DNA of 64,000 nucleotides, from the NCBI GenBank assembly GCA_003254885.1, contig QANT01002270.1, positions 62,001-126,000 of the forward strand, given 5' to 3'. The translations under genes and the position numbers were made by a program. Of this stretch, positions 34,042-44,240 are shown piece after piece. This DNA is from Purshia tridentata. Taxonomy: Eukaryota; Streptophyta; Magnoliopsida; Rosales; Rosaceae. Within the stretch, counting starts at the first letter, position 1. Every line of letters begins with the position of its first letter. The notes beneath the pieces were generated by a model that was given only the letters and a program-made list of their open reading frames with translations, was not told the DNA's origin and ran no database searches.

Positions 34042-34746
34042 TTCCCACCAATTTCAGAGTGCTTGAGCTTGAGCTCTGTTTGGTGTCTGGGAAAAGTTTT
34101 ATGCTCTACGGGGATTGGTGCTTTGCTTTGTTGTTTGTAAACGACAATCATACAACAACTACGACATACTTGACGAAATGCCTGACTGGCTGAGCGCTAC
34201 AAACGACATCGAAAAGTAGGAACTGTGAGTCTTCCAGCTTCCCTTTCTCTTAAGATCATTTCTTTGACATGTTATTGGCAGTGAAGTTAAAAACGAACTT
34301 TTTGCCTTTCTGTTTCTGCCATCTATAATCTTCAAATTATCTGAAATTTTTAACAATTTTGTTAATTGAAATTATCTCATGTGTTTTCAAAAAAAACAAA
34401 AAGTCTAAACATTTATGTGAATGTGGAAAAGAAAAGTATAAAAACATGGAATAATTAATATCGTCTACAAAGAATAAATAGTGTTCTTAGGAATAATAGT
34501 TTCACACCAGTCATGAATAAAACTTCAAGAACATAATGTTATGTACAAAGAGAAATTCCAAAAGAATTACACAGGATAGAAAACAGTTTCAGAGTTTTAT
34601 TAGGAATATATCTTGAATTACAAAAGAACATCATGAGGGCTTGATCACATGGATATTTTATAATAGAGCTAGAGCTTCTACTATAAAACTAGCTAGTGCT
34701 GTTGTTGGACCAATATCAACTTTTGATAACAATGTAGTGCATAAAG
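34042..34746. other. Intergenic region between RsmE and the ZRK cluster
   Basis: It contains the short upstream region of RsmE and the 3' flank of ZRK copy A. No gene is supported. Confidence 0.5.
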
Positions 34747-35861
34747 CTAGCAAGGCAAGATGGATTTCTCAATTCGTACAAGTTCTTTGGCCACATCTAT
34801 CATATTTGGTCCTACTTCACTTTCCTCTTGGATGCATAACAATGATAGTGCTTTCTCATCTCCTCCAACCTCCTCAAATATTTTAGGATCCACAATTGTC
34901 TCAATCTGGCCATTAGAAGCATGAGCTTTCACATATGTAATAATGTATTCATATTCTCTTGCCTGGTTGTTATCCACTGCTTTTTGTCCTGTCAAGAATA
35001 CAAGTAAAAGCACGCCAAAACTATAGACATCACTTTTTTCTGAAGCATACCCAGAAATCACATAGGTAGGGTCTAGGTACCCAAATGTTCCTTTTACATA
35101 ATCATCAACATGGGATTGCTTAGGAGGAATGGTTATGGAGATTGAGAAGTTGCAGAGTTTGGGTGCATAGTCTTGGTCCAAGAAATACAGCTGGGGGTTA
35201 TATCTCTTGAATGATGGGCCTAGAAAAGGCAGTATGGAGATATGTAACTGCATTAGCAAGCTTCTTTGCAATACGCAGTCTAGTTTTCCATGGTAAAGAT
35301 TCATTAGCCCCGATACCTCCTTGATCATTGAGAAACCCTTGTGTTGCATATTCAAGCACCAGAGCTGGTATAGGGAACTCTAAGCAGCAGCCCAACAATT
35401 TCAAAGCATTCTTATGGTTGCTCATCTGCTTTGAAATGACAATGTCGCGAATAGCTCGGGACCTAGCTTCATTCCCCCCAGAGTCTCGTCCCTACAAACT
35501 TCTAAATGATAAGTGATCCGTTGTCTAGAGAACCCTTGAACATTGTGTAAGTTGCACACCTTGTATGATGCAAGAATGATCAAAGTTGTTGGTTGCCTTG
35601 ATGATCTCATCAGCAGAGTAAGTGCGAATAGGATTTGATTTGCCATCACAAGAAGCAAAGAGATCCTCCAATAAGATGCTTCCATTATCCAAGAATGATG
35701 ATCTATCAGCACCGTCTCTTTCCTGAGTTTTGCTTTATCAAGTTTCAGCACGTTTCGCATCAAAAAGGAAAAAGTATTAGCACCAAGCCAGAAACGAACA
35801 TAATTAAAAGTAATATATCAAACCGGGTTAAAACCATAACTTACAAGATCTTGGATGACAT
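34747..35861 (-). pseudogene. ZRK-type pseudokinase, copy A, decayed
   Basis: The short first exon reads ATG TCA TCC AAG ATC TT at 35861-35845 before GTAAGT, as in the other copies. The body (about 35730 to 34747) is recognisable in pieces: SILLEDLFASCDGKSNPIR and SADEIIKATNNFDHSCIIQ near 35670-35570; NHKNALKLLGCCLEFPIPAL near 35400; a C-lobe with VKGTFGYLDPTYVISGYASE near 35080; and a tail ending VRIEKSILPC at 34747. At least three frame changes separate these pieces, and parts of the N-lobe and of the region after it are missing. The intact family (ZED1/ZRK) are adaptors of the NLR immune receptor ZAR1. This copy cannot give a whole protein. Confidence 0.85.
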
Positions 35862-36010
35862 TGTTTGACTTTTTTCTTTACAGGCCCCTTAGAATTGGAT
35901 TTTCAGATTGCACCATGCGAACAGTTGTCTGTTGATTTCTCCAGAGTCCAGTGCAGATTTCATGTGCAAGAAGAAGTTCGCTTTGTAAAGTCATGTTCCT
36001 TTACAGTTAA
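35862..36010 (-). repeat. ZRK leader module 1 (upstream of copy A)
   Basis: It shares CCCTTAGAATTGGATT, AGATTGCACCA and GATTTCATGTGCAAG with the other modules and abuts the short first exon of copy A. It is probably 5' untranslated and promoter DNA. Confidence 0.75.
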
Positions 36011-36344
36011 CTCGCAATTGAAGAATAGAGTTGTAAAGTCTATTAATTGGTATGTGTTCGAAAGTCAACAATGAGATCACATGCGGCCTCATATACATAT
36101 TGACTTTGGAAAGCACGAATAACTATGCATTATGGCAACGGCAAGTCTACAAGCAAACTACCCAACTTGTAATTTCCACATCCTGGACTATGTTTGAGGA
36201 CTTGTCCACCATGAGCCCAACTGAGAAGGTGAACCAGAGTCGTTGATCAATTGAAAATAGAAATTAGGTTCATCAAACAGAACTTGCCTATATCATATAT
36301 AGAAGAGAAATCCCTTGCAATCAATCCTTTGTATACCCCATAAA

Positions 36345-36490
36345 AAGAACACAGTAGATGGCACCAAGTTGTAAACAGTAATTTGCTGATTTCTCCACCG
36401 AGTCCACCGTAGATGTCCTGTGCAAGCTGCAGTTTACTTCTTTAGCTTCATTTTCTCTTACGGATATATAGCTTTGCAAGCTCAATGATG
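36345..36490 (-). repeat. ZRK leader module 2 (orphan)
   Basis: It matches the other modules through GGCACCAAGTTGTAAACAGT, ATTTGCTGATTTCTCCACCG and GTCCTGTGCAAGC. No first exon or pseudokinase body lies directly downstream (to the left) before module 1, so it is an orphan. Confidence 0.72.
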
Positions 36491-36826
36491 AGATTGCGTA
36501 CTGCTCCCTGTTATGGATGGTAAAGAATAACATATATGCATTGGACTGACAAAAGAAATGTGTAACGGCCTGAGAGGCTGAGATTATTTAATTACAAATT
36601 AGTTGGAAAAACTTAGTTGGTGCATAAAGTCCTTGAAGAACAATATTTAATTACAAACATATTCAACCCTTCCTTGAGATGAAAAATATATGCACAAACA
36701 TCATAAATTGCATTAGAGAGTTTTTTCAGGAATCCTAAATCCTTTTACAAACTAGAAAACAATTACAAAGGTTTATTAGGAATCCTGAATCACAGAAGAG
36801 GATGAGAGCTTAGTAAGATCTGTGTT

Positions 36827-38362
36827 CTAATATAGAGATAAAGCATGAAATTTGACACTATAGCAGATAACAAACCAAGCTTCCAAACTAAAACTAGTCC
36901 CGTTGTTGATGCACTTCTCAATCCGTACGAGTTCTTTGGCCACATCAATCATGTTTGGTCTTATTTCACTTTTCTCTTGGGTGCACAACAATGCCAGTGC
37001 TAGGAAATCATGCAACTGCTGTCGTGCTTGCTCATCCCCCCCTACCTCCTCAAAAATTTTTGGATCCACAATTGTCTCAATCTGTCCATGTTCATAAGGG
37101 TATTCACATTCTCCGGCCTGAGGAATGTCAGCCATAGCATTTAGTCCTGTCAAAAATATAAGTAAAAGAATACCAAAGCCAAATACATCAGTTTTCTCTG
37201 AAACGTAACCAACCCTCTCGCAGGTAGGGTCAAGAAACGGGTAAGAATATAATGGTTTTATATCATCAGCATGCGATTGCTTAGGAGGAATGGTTATGGA
37301 GAATGAGAAGTTGCAAAGTTTGGGAGCATTGTCGTCATCCAAGTAAATAGAGCTGGGTGTTAGAGCCCTATGAATGATAGGCCTTGGAAAGGCAGTATGG
37401 AGATATGTAAGTACATTAGCAAGCTGCTTTGCAACACCCAACCTAGTTTTCCATGGAGGGGATTTATTATACCCTAAACCTCCTTGACTGTTGAGAACTC
37501 CTTTTGTTGCATATTCAAGCACCAGAGCTGGTATAGGCAACTCTAAGCAGCAGCCCAAGAGTTTCAAAACATTCTTATGGCTGCTCATCTGGATTGAAAT
37601 GACAATGTCACGAATAGCCAAGGACCTAGCATCATCCCTCGACCCCACAAACTTCTTAATGATAATTGATCGATCATCTAAAAAACCCTTGAACATTTTG
37701 TAATCAAAACATTCTTGTATGATGCAAGAAGGATGGAAGTTGTTGGTTGCCTTGATGAGCTCATCAGCGGAGTAACAGCGAATAGGATTAGATTTTCCAT
37801 TACAAGAAGCAATGAGATCCTCTAATAAGATGCTTCCATTATCCAAGAATGATTTCTCGCTTTCCTTACCTCTCAAGCATGGAAGCAATGACAACCTGAT
37901 GCAAATATATCCCAATTGTCAAATAATGAGAATAAAGTGATGAAATGGAAATCATCTATCCCAATTCTCAAAGCACCACACCCTTTTCCATAAAACTTGA
38001 ATACCCCAAATACCCCCATGATCCTTCCATTTTTTATTTTGAACTTCACTACATGAAATAAAAGAGGATCAAATTTGAGTAAGGTTTAATCATATTTGTT
38101 ACAAACTTAATAACAACAAAAAGAAACTTTAGTCATTTGGCACTAATTAATCGTTGTCCTACCACTCAGGCGTTTGGCCTGCATTCAAATTTCTAGAACT
38201 ATTCTTTCCTCACATGAAAATTCTGATATAGTCTCAATCAAAATGCTTGAGGTTGATTAAAATTTTACGTAGTTGTTGAAAATTAATCTCAAATCAGATT
38301 TAAAAGTAAAGAAAGCAATATATTACGATAAAAACCATAACTTACCAGCCTTGGGATGGCAT
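36827..38362 (-). CDS. ZRK/ZED1-type pseudokinase, copy B, apparently intact (361 aa)
   Basis: Two exons: 38362-38346 (17 nt, ATG CCA TCC CAA GGC TG before GTAAG) and 37895-36827 after TGCATCAG. Joined they read MPSQGWLSLLPCLRGKESEK in frame; without exon 1, exon 2 has no in-frame ATG of its own. Landmarks are GSILLEDLIASCNGKSNPIR and YSADELIKATNNFHPSC, a beta-3 lysine (SIIIKKF), MSSHKNVLKLLGCCLELPIP, and a degenerate catalytic loop HRALTPSSI in place of HRD and an NFS in place of DFG. Loss of these residues is the mark of the ZRK family, non-catalytic adaptors that pair with the NLR ZAR1 and sense effector-modified kinases. No signal peptide or membrane span is present, so it is cytoplasmic or membrane-attached. 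The C-terminus runs about 20 residues past the VRIEKSILPC end of copies A and D. Confidence 0.87.
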
Positions 38363-38485
38363 CGTTTTCACTTTTTACTGTGTAGCCATCTGCAGGCCCT
38401 TAGAATTGGATTCAGATTGCACCAAGCTGTAAACAGTAAGTTGCTGATTTCTCCACCTAGCAGATTCCATGTACAAACAGAATGA
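38363..38485 (-). repeat. ZRK leader module 3 (upstream of copy B)
   Basis: It contains CCCTTAGAATTGGATTCAGA, TTGCACCAAGCTGTAAACAG and TTGCTGATTTCTCCACC directly before the first exon of copy B. Confidence 0.78.
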
Positions 38486-38980
38486 GTGAAGTTTTGAAGC
38501 TTTTTATAAATTTTTTTTCCTTTTTGACTGGTATATGCCTTACACTTGCAAGGTAAGTGATGTGATCACTTGTGCCCTGTTGTGATTGGGAAGAAGAACA
38601 TCGACTCTGACCCTGAAAAGCAAATGTTTTTTCAATAAAAAGTAAGATGGCCGGCTCCTTTGACTTTGTAAACCTGCAAAATTTGTTTAAATAGTATTTG
38701 GGCCCAACATCAAATTGTGAAGATGCTTGCCAGCTTCAACTTATTCAACACCATTGTGGTTGCCTTTATTTTATGTGACATAATTTCCAAAAGGATGTCG
38801 AGATCCTGGGCTAAGTTTGGAAGTGGATACATCCACTTTTACACAACCTTCCCCGAATGGTTGTCCTAAATGTAAAATGATCGAATGAGCATCAAAGATT
38901 AAAAAGAAGAGTCATTATCAAGGCAGAATTGATGCACAGGCAGAAGATTTGAAGTAATACTGGGAACATGAAGATTATTT

Positions 38981-39738
38981 TTAAGCTGAAATTTGTGTGG
39001 AAGTAGAGAAATTTATGTCATCCCTAGGGAAGTACTTTTTAATGATAATTGATTGATCATCTAGAGAACCCCTGAACATTTTGTACATTGGATCACATTG
39101 TATAACGCAAGAACAATAGAAGTTGTTGGTTGCCCTAAAGAGCTCATCCGCGGAGTACCAACGAATAGAATTAGATTTGCCATCACAAGAAGCAATGAGG
39201 TCCTCTAATAAGATGCTTCCATTATTCAAGAATGATCTATCTCTTTATTTCCTGCTTTCACATACATGGAAGCAATGAGAACCTGATACAAGCATAGCTA
39301 GGCAGAACACAAACAAGCAAACAATGAAAATAAAATGAATTCTCAAGGCATCACAGAGCACCCTCCTCCATATAACTTGAATACCCATTTTCATTTCACT
39401 TTTTATTTTGAACTTCAAATGAAATCCAAGAGATCAAATTTAAACAATTCATCAGATTTGAAACATACTTAATAAACTATTGGTTATGTAACTTATGTGG
39501 TACCATTCAGGAATCTGGCCTCCATTCCAATTTCAAGAATTATGGTTTCCTTACAAATGAATTAACTTTTAGTTTCAGCCACTTGACAGTTTTGACATAT
39601 CCTCTGTCAAAATCCTTGAAGTTGGTTTAAATTTTACAAAATGTTGTCGAAAGTCAAAGGAATTAATACTCTTAGTCTCACAGTCAGTATATAACGATAA
39701 AAGCCATAACTTACAAGTTACAAGCCTTTGGATTGCAT
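38981..39738 (-). pseudogene. ZRK-type pseudokinase, copy C, N-terminal fragment
   Basis: A first-exon-like ATG CAA TCC AAA GGC TTG lies at 39738 but is followed by a stop before the GTAAGT. The exon 2 part starts near 39285 with a CATTGCTTCCATG-like stretch, then gives GSILLEDLIASCDGKSNSIR, YSADELFRATNNFYCSC, and DQSIIIKKYFPRDD, where similarity ends near 39000. The rest of the kinase fold is missing. It is a truncated copy and not a fragment of copy B, because the sequences differ. Confidence 0.82.
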
Positions 39739-39744
39739 TGTTTT

Positions 39745-39832
39745 CACATTTTACTGTATGTGTAGCACCCGACCCCTAGAATTGGATTCAGATGGCACCA
39801 AGCTGTAAACAGTAATTTGCTGATTTCTCCAC
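39745..39832 (-). repeat. ZRK leader module 4 (upstream of copy C)
   Basis: It holds CCTAGAATTGGATTCAGATG, GCACCAAGCTGTAAACAGTA and ATTTGCTGATTTCTCCAC just before the first exon of copy C. Confidence 0.75.
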
Positions 39833-39854
39833 TATTATTTTTGCTTTTTTCTTT

Positions 39855-40000
39855 GCAGCACCGGGGCCCCTTCAAATTGGAGTGAGATTGCACCATGCAA
39901 ACAATACTTTGTTAATTTCTCCACCGAGTCCACTGCAGATTTCATGTGCAAGCAGAAGTTTATTTGGTTTTTAACAGAGAATTTGCGTTTGAGAAGGAGT
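39855..40000 (-). repeat. ZRK leader module 5 (second copy before copy C)
   Basis: It starts again with GGGGCCCCTTCAAATTGGA and includes GATTGCACCATGCAAACA, TTTCTCCACCGAGTCCACTG and GATTTCATGTGCAAGCAGAA. It is tandem to module 4, about 100 bp away, with no kinase exon between them. Confidence 0.75.
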
Positions 40001-40658
40001 AGCCTTTTTAAGCTGAAAAATACTCTCATATAGTTGCTACGCGTGAAAGGTCAACAATGCGATCACAGGCGCCCTCATATATTGACTTGGATAACCAAAT
40101 ATATCATGGCAACTGCAACCCATATACCCAAGTTGTATCTCAATAAATTACTCATATCCGTACTCTTAAAAGTTGTTGTAATATTCAGTCATTTTATTTT
40201 TCATTTTTTGTTCCCTAAAAGGCTAAACCCCAATTATATAGGGTATAAAATAATCACTCTGACTTAACGAAAGGAACTGCAAAATCAACAAATCCTCACA
40301 AATAATGAGCAAACTCCAAACGAACTTGCCTTGAAATTGATTGGACACAAAAGAGCATACACAAAATGCAGATTAGGTAGCTATGTACTACAGCTTAAAT
40401 GGAATAGTTCACTGTGGTTCTCCCCTAAACAATCAGCAAATTGAGCACCAAATGAGCAAAAAGTCTATATCCCATAATTTTTGTACTTGTTGAACCTGCT
40501 GATTACATGATTAAATAACTTTTTTCCCTTTTCATTCTATATCAAACACAAAGAGAAAAGACAATTACACAAAAAACCTACTATTTTTGCATAAACAATG
40601 TTCAACTTAGAACATTGTGACAAAATCACAAACACCCACCATCCAAAAGCCCTCAAAA

Positions 40659-41156
40659 TCAATCATCTCCTTCACCACCACCATCACCATCACCATCACC
40701 ATCATCATCATCATCATCATCAACAACCTTACCATCTCCTTCAAACCCACCTCCCAATTCACAAATCCTCCGCCACACATCCCCAGAAACCGGCACAACC
40801 GACAGCCTCGGCTGCCTAAACAGAACAAACCCTTTCAGACCCTCCTCTCCCTTCATCTCCTTCAAGTCCACTGGCCTCCTCATCTCCCCAACCGCCTTCA
40901 CATCAACCACTACATCATCCCCCTCTTCCGAATACCATTCTCGCACAACCGACACAACACCTACTACGCGGCGGGCCTTGGCGCCCGAGTGGTAGAAGAA
41001 GCAGAGGTCGTCGAGTTTCATGGACTTGAGGTGCTTCTGGGCCTGCTTGTTCTTCACACCATCCCACTTGGTTATGCCCCCATTGGCTGCTTGGTCCTCC
41101 CATGACCACTCTCCTGCCTCTGTTTTCAGAAGCCAATACTGTTTCTCTTCTCCCAT
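40659..41156 (-). CDS. EVE-domain protein, copy 1 (165 aa)
   Basis: A single-exon frame runs from an ATG at 41156 to a stop at 40659. The protein begins MGEEKQYWLLKTEAGEWSWE and carries the EVE signature: YWLLKTEPGEWSWEDQ-like start, then WDGVKNKQAQKHLKSMKLDD, CFFYHSGAKARRVVGVVSVV, a DVKAVGEMRRPVDLKEMKG stretch and PRLSVVPVSGDVWRRIC. EVE is a PUA-like fold; the human relative THYN1 binds modified cytosines in DNA, so a nucleic-acid-reader role is likely, by family. The last 25 or so residues are an Asp/Gly-rich tail written by an ATG/CAT-type trinucleotide repeat. It is paralogous to the gene at 43710-44240; the two start codons lie 3084 bp apart. Confidence 0.9.
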   Translation of the reverse strand: MGEEKQYWLLKTEAGEWSWEDQAANGGITKWDGVKNKQAQKHLKSMKLDDLCFFYHSGAKARRVVGVVSVVREWYSEEGDDVVVDVKAVGEMRRPVDLKEMKGEEGLKGFVLFRQPRLSVVPVSGDVWRRICELGGGFEGDGKVVDDDDDDDGDGDGDGGGEGDD

Positions 41157-41574
41157 CGATGGAAATGAAATAAAATTTTCTTGTCTGCCTTGTTTGTTTT
41201 TTACTGGTTTGCCCCTGGAACATTGGGTTTTGTGTTGTGGTTTTTGGGTTATTTGGCGGGGGAATATGGGTTTTTGGCGCCAATTAGTTGGAACTGACGA
41301 TTTTTATTGGGCTGCTAAAAACAGGGCCAGCCCGAGTCCTGCTTTATTTGTCTGGGCCATGGCATAAGCCCGAGTCCGTCTCAATGTTTTGGATGGTATA
41401 GCCCAAAATCCTTCTACACATTGACTTCAAGAACATATCATTTTAAAAGTACAAGACTTATAATTAATTTCCAGAATGACAAGATTAAAATAAAATTACG
41501 AAGTATTCTGAATTACAGAAGAAGATGAGAGCCTGCTGCATGTGAAATTCTATAACAAAATGTAGTGGATAAAG

Positions 41575-43082
41575 CTAGCAAGGCAAGATAGAGTTGTCAA
41601 TTCGTACGAGTTCTTTGGCCACATCGATCATATCTGGCCTCACTTCAGTTTTGTCTTGGATGCATAACAATGCCAGTGCTAGGAAATCATGCAATTGCTG
41701 CTGTGCTTGCACATCTCCCCTTACCTCCTCTGACATTTTAGGATCCAAAATTGTCTGAACCTGCCCATCACAAGCCTGTAATTCCAGCATGTTTATATTC
41801 CCAGCTTTTTGTGCCGTCAAGAATACAAGTAAAAGCACCCCAAAGCTATAAACATCAGTTTTTTTCTGAAATGAAACAAGTGATCATGTAGTCAGGATCA
41901 AGGTACCCAAAAGTCCCTTTCACGTAGTCTTTAGCATGTGATTCATTAGGAGGAATGGTTATGGAGAGTGAGAAGTCTGAGAGTTTAGGAACATACATCT
42001 ATCGCCCAAGAAAATGCAATTGGTTGATAGACACCTATGGATAATGGGTCTGGGAAAAGCAGTATGAAGATATGTAAGTGCATTAGCAAGTTGCTTTGCA
42101 ATACGCAGCCTAATTTTCCATGGCAGCGATTCATTATCCCCAAAGCCTCCTTTCCTGTTTAGAACTCCTAGTGCTGCATATTCATGCACCACAGCTGGTA
42201 CAGGCAACTCTAAGCAGCACCCCAAAAATTTCAAAGCATTCTTATGCTTACTCATCTGCGATGAAATGATAATGTCACGAATGGCCAAGGACCTAACTTC
42301 ATCCACACTGGTCCATGTATCCTTAGGGAAGTATTTTTTAATGATGATTGATCGATTGTCTAGAAAACCGCTGAAAATTATGTAATCTGAATCCCTTTTT
42401 ATAAGGCAAGAAGGGTCGAAGTTGTTGGTTGCCTTCATCAGCTCATCCGCAGAGTAATTGCGAATAGGATTAGATTTTCCATCACAAGAAGCAATCAAAT
42501 CCTCTAATAAAATGCTTCCATTATTCAAGAATGATTTCTCTCTTTCCTCTGATCTTCTCAACCATGGAAGCAATGACAACCTGATGCAAATACAGACAAC
42601 AGACACACACAATGAAATAAAATGATGAAACAGAAATAATCTATCCCAATTCTACTAGACTTTTAGCACGCACTCCACACTTGTAACAACAAAATAATCT
42701 CTCTTGCCATTATAATAGTAAAGATATATATGTATATAACTTTATTTGCTTAATTTCACGTTTGCAAACTTCACAATTTCACATGAACTTGAAAGAGATC
42801 TACTCTAAATTTTCATATTAATGTTAACAATAATACTATTACTGGATAATAATAATAATGGATAATAACTTTTGGCTTAAAAATTTGGATTTATCCTCTC
42901 AAAATGCTCGAGGTTGATCAAAATTTTACATAATGGTACATTAATTTGATTGCCTTGCCTGCTTCCTTTTACACACAATCAAGTATGAACACCAAGAAAC
43001 CAAAATTAAAATATCTCAAATCAGGGTCTAAAATTAAAGAAAGCTGTATAAAAACCATAACTTACAAGCCTTTGGATGACAT
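41575..43082 (-). pseudogene. ZRK-type pseudokinase, copy D, two frame changes
   Basis: Exon 1 is ATG TCA TCC AAA GGC TT at 43082-43066 before GTAAGT; exon 2 starts at 42580 after TGCATCAG. Joined they read MSSKGLLSLLPWLRRSEERE and continue FLNNGSILLEDLIASCDGKS, NYSADELMKATNNFDPSC, SKHKNALKFLGCCLELPVP and HRCLSTNCIFLG, with HRC in place of HRD. The frame shifts near 41985 and again at an A-run near 41870, after which the C-lobe follows to VRIDNSILPC at 41575. Two shifts in an otherwise clean 340-codon gene fit a very young pseudogene or consensus errors in homopolymers. The family's role is as ZAR1 adaptor; without a whole C-lobe this copy would not fold. Confidence 0.82.
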
Positions 43083-43109
43083 TGTTGTCAGTTGTTTTAC
43101 TGTGTAGCA

Positions 43110-43275
43110 CCCACTCCCCTTAGAATTGGGTTCCGATTGCACCAACTTGTAATCAGTAATTTGTTGATTTCTCCATCGAATCCACTGCAAATTTCATATG
43201 CACGCAGCAGTTTTATTTCAGTTCCTTACTTCATTTTCTTTACAGAACACGTGGATTTGAGGAGTTGACTTTTTA
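43110..43275 (-). repeat. ZRK leader module 6 (upstream of copy D)
   Basis: It contains CCCCTTAGAATTGGGTTCCG, ATTGCACCAACTTGTAATCA, TTTGTTGATTTCTCCATCGA and TTTCATATGCACGCAGCAG just before the first exon of copy D. Confidence 0.75.
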
Positions 43276-43319
43276 AGTTTATTGGTGTGCTTTGCAAGGT
43301 CAACGATCAGATAACATGA

Positions 43320-43367
43320 GCCTTTTTGAAGAATAAACAAGTAGCCTTTTTGAAGAATAAACAAGTA
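43320..43367. repeat. 24-bp direct repeat, two units
   Basis: GCCTTTTTGAAGAATAAACA plus AGTA occurs twice in perfect tandem (43320-43343, 43344-43367). Confidence 0.95.
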
Positions 43368-43489
43368 GTGGTTCGCACAATGGCAATTGCATGGAAACTA
43401 GTATTTTCCCATTTCATTATCAAATGCAACGTGAAAAGACATTTACATAAATGATAAAACTACTATTTTCCATAATCACTGTTCAGAAG

Positions 43490-43680
43490 TGTAAAAAATT
43501 AGGACATTGACAAAGTCACAAACACCCACCATGCCAAAACGCCTAATATCAATCATCCCCTTCACGAATCACCACCACCACCATCATCATCAACCTTACC
43601 ATCACCTTCAAATACAATGAGATAAGACAAGTACATCAAAACTACTATTTTCTATAAACAATGTTCAACGCAGAACACTG
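43490..43680. repeat. Partial duplicate of the EVE gene 3' end
   Basis: The stretch carries a CACAAACACCCACCAT block, an ACCACCACCACCATCATCAT repeat and CAACCTTACCATCACCTTCA, as found at the 3' ends of both EVE genes. It is followed again by the ATAAACAATGTTCAAC block that precedes them on the plus strand. It is a leftover of a third 3' end. Confidence 0.7.
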
Positions 43681-43709
43681 TGACAAAATCACGTAACCCT
43701 CAAAATCAA

Positions 43710-44240
43710 TTACCAATCATCATCCATCATCATCACCATCGCCATCAATTGATAATCATCATCAACGTTGTCCTCGTCTTCGTCATCATCCTCATCATCA
43801 TCAACAACCTTACCATCACCTTCAAACCCACCTCCCAATTCACAAATCCTCCGCCACACATCCCCGGAAACCGGCACAACCGACAGGCTCAGCTGCCGAA
43901 ACAGAGCAAACCCTTTCAGACCCTCCTCTCCCTTCATCTCCTTCAAGTCCACTGGCCTCCTCATCTCCCCAACCGCCTCCACATCGACCGCACCATGATC
44001 GCCGCCTTCTGCATACCATTTGCGCACGACGGTTACAACGCCCACGACGCGGCGGACCCTGGCGCCGGAGTGGTAGAAGAAGCAGAGGTCGTTGAGTTTC
44101 ATGGACTTGAGGTGCTTCTGGGCCTGCTTGTTCTTCACACCATCCCACTTGATTAGTCCCTCATCTGCGGCTACTTGGTCCTCCCAAGACCACTCTCCCG
44201 GCTCTGTTTTCAGAAGCCAGTACTGTTTCTCTTTGCCCAT
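43710..44240 (-). CDS. EVE-domain protein, copy 2 (176 aa)
   Basis: A single-exon frame runs from an ATG at 44240 to a stop at 43710. It is closely similar to copy 1 over the EVE domain: MGKEKQYWLLKTEPGEWSWE, IKWDGVKNKQAQKHLKSMKL, CFFYHSGARVRRVVGVVTVV and LSVVPVSGDVWRRICELGGG. It keeps the consensus EPGEW where copy 1 has EAGEW. The PUA-like fold suggests binding of modified nucleic acid, by family. The tail is again acidic, DDDEDDDEDEDNVDDD, but ends in a different Met/Asp run, so the trinucleotide tract has diverged between copies. The upstream region of both copies has an ATTGGGTTTTGTG block and a TTTTTGGCG(G/C) block. Confidence 0.9.
   Translation of the reverse strand: MGKEKQYWLLKTEPGEWSWEDQVAADEGLIKWDGVKNKQAQKHLKSMKLNDLCFFYHSGARVRRVVGVVTVVRKWYAEGGDHGAVDVEAVGEMRRPVDLKEMKGEEGLKGFALFRQLSLSVVPVSGDVWRRICELGGGFEGDGKVVDDDEDDDEDEDNVDDDYQLMAMVMMMDDDW

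Noticed and set aside
40598-41105. Plus-strand frames rich in His and Ile across EVE copy 1
   Set aside because: They are the antisense of the CAT/ATG repeat and of the EVE frame; no domain or splice logic supports them.
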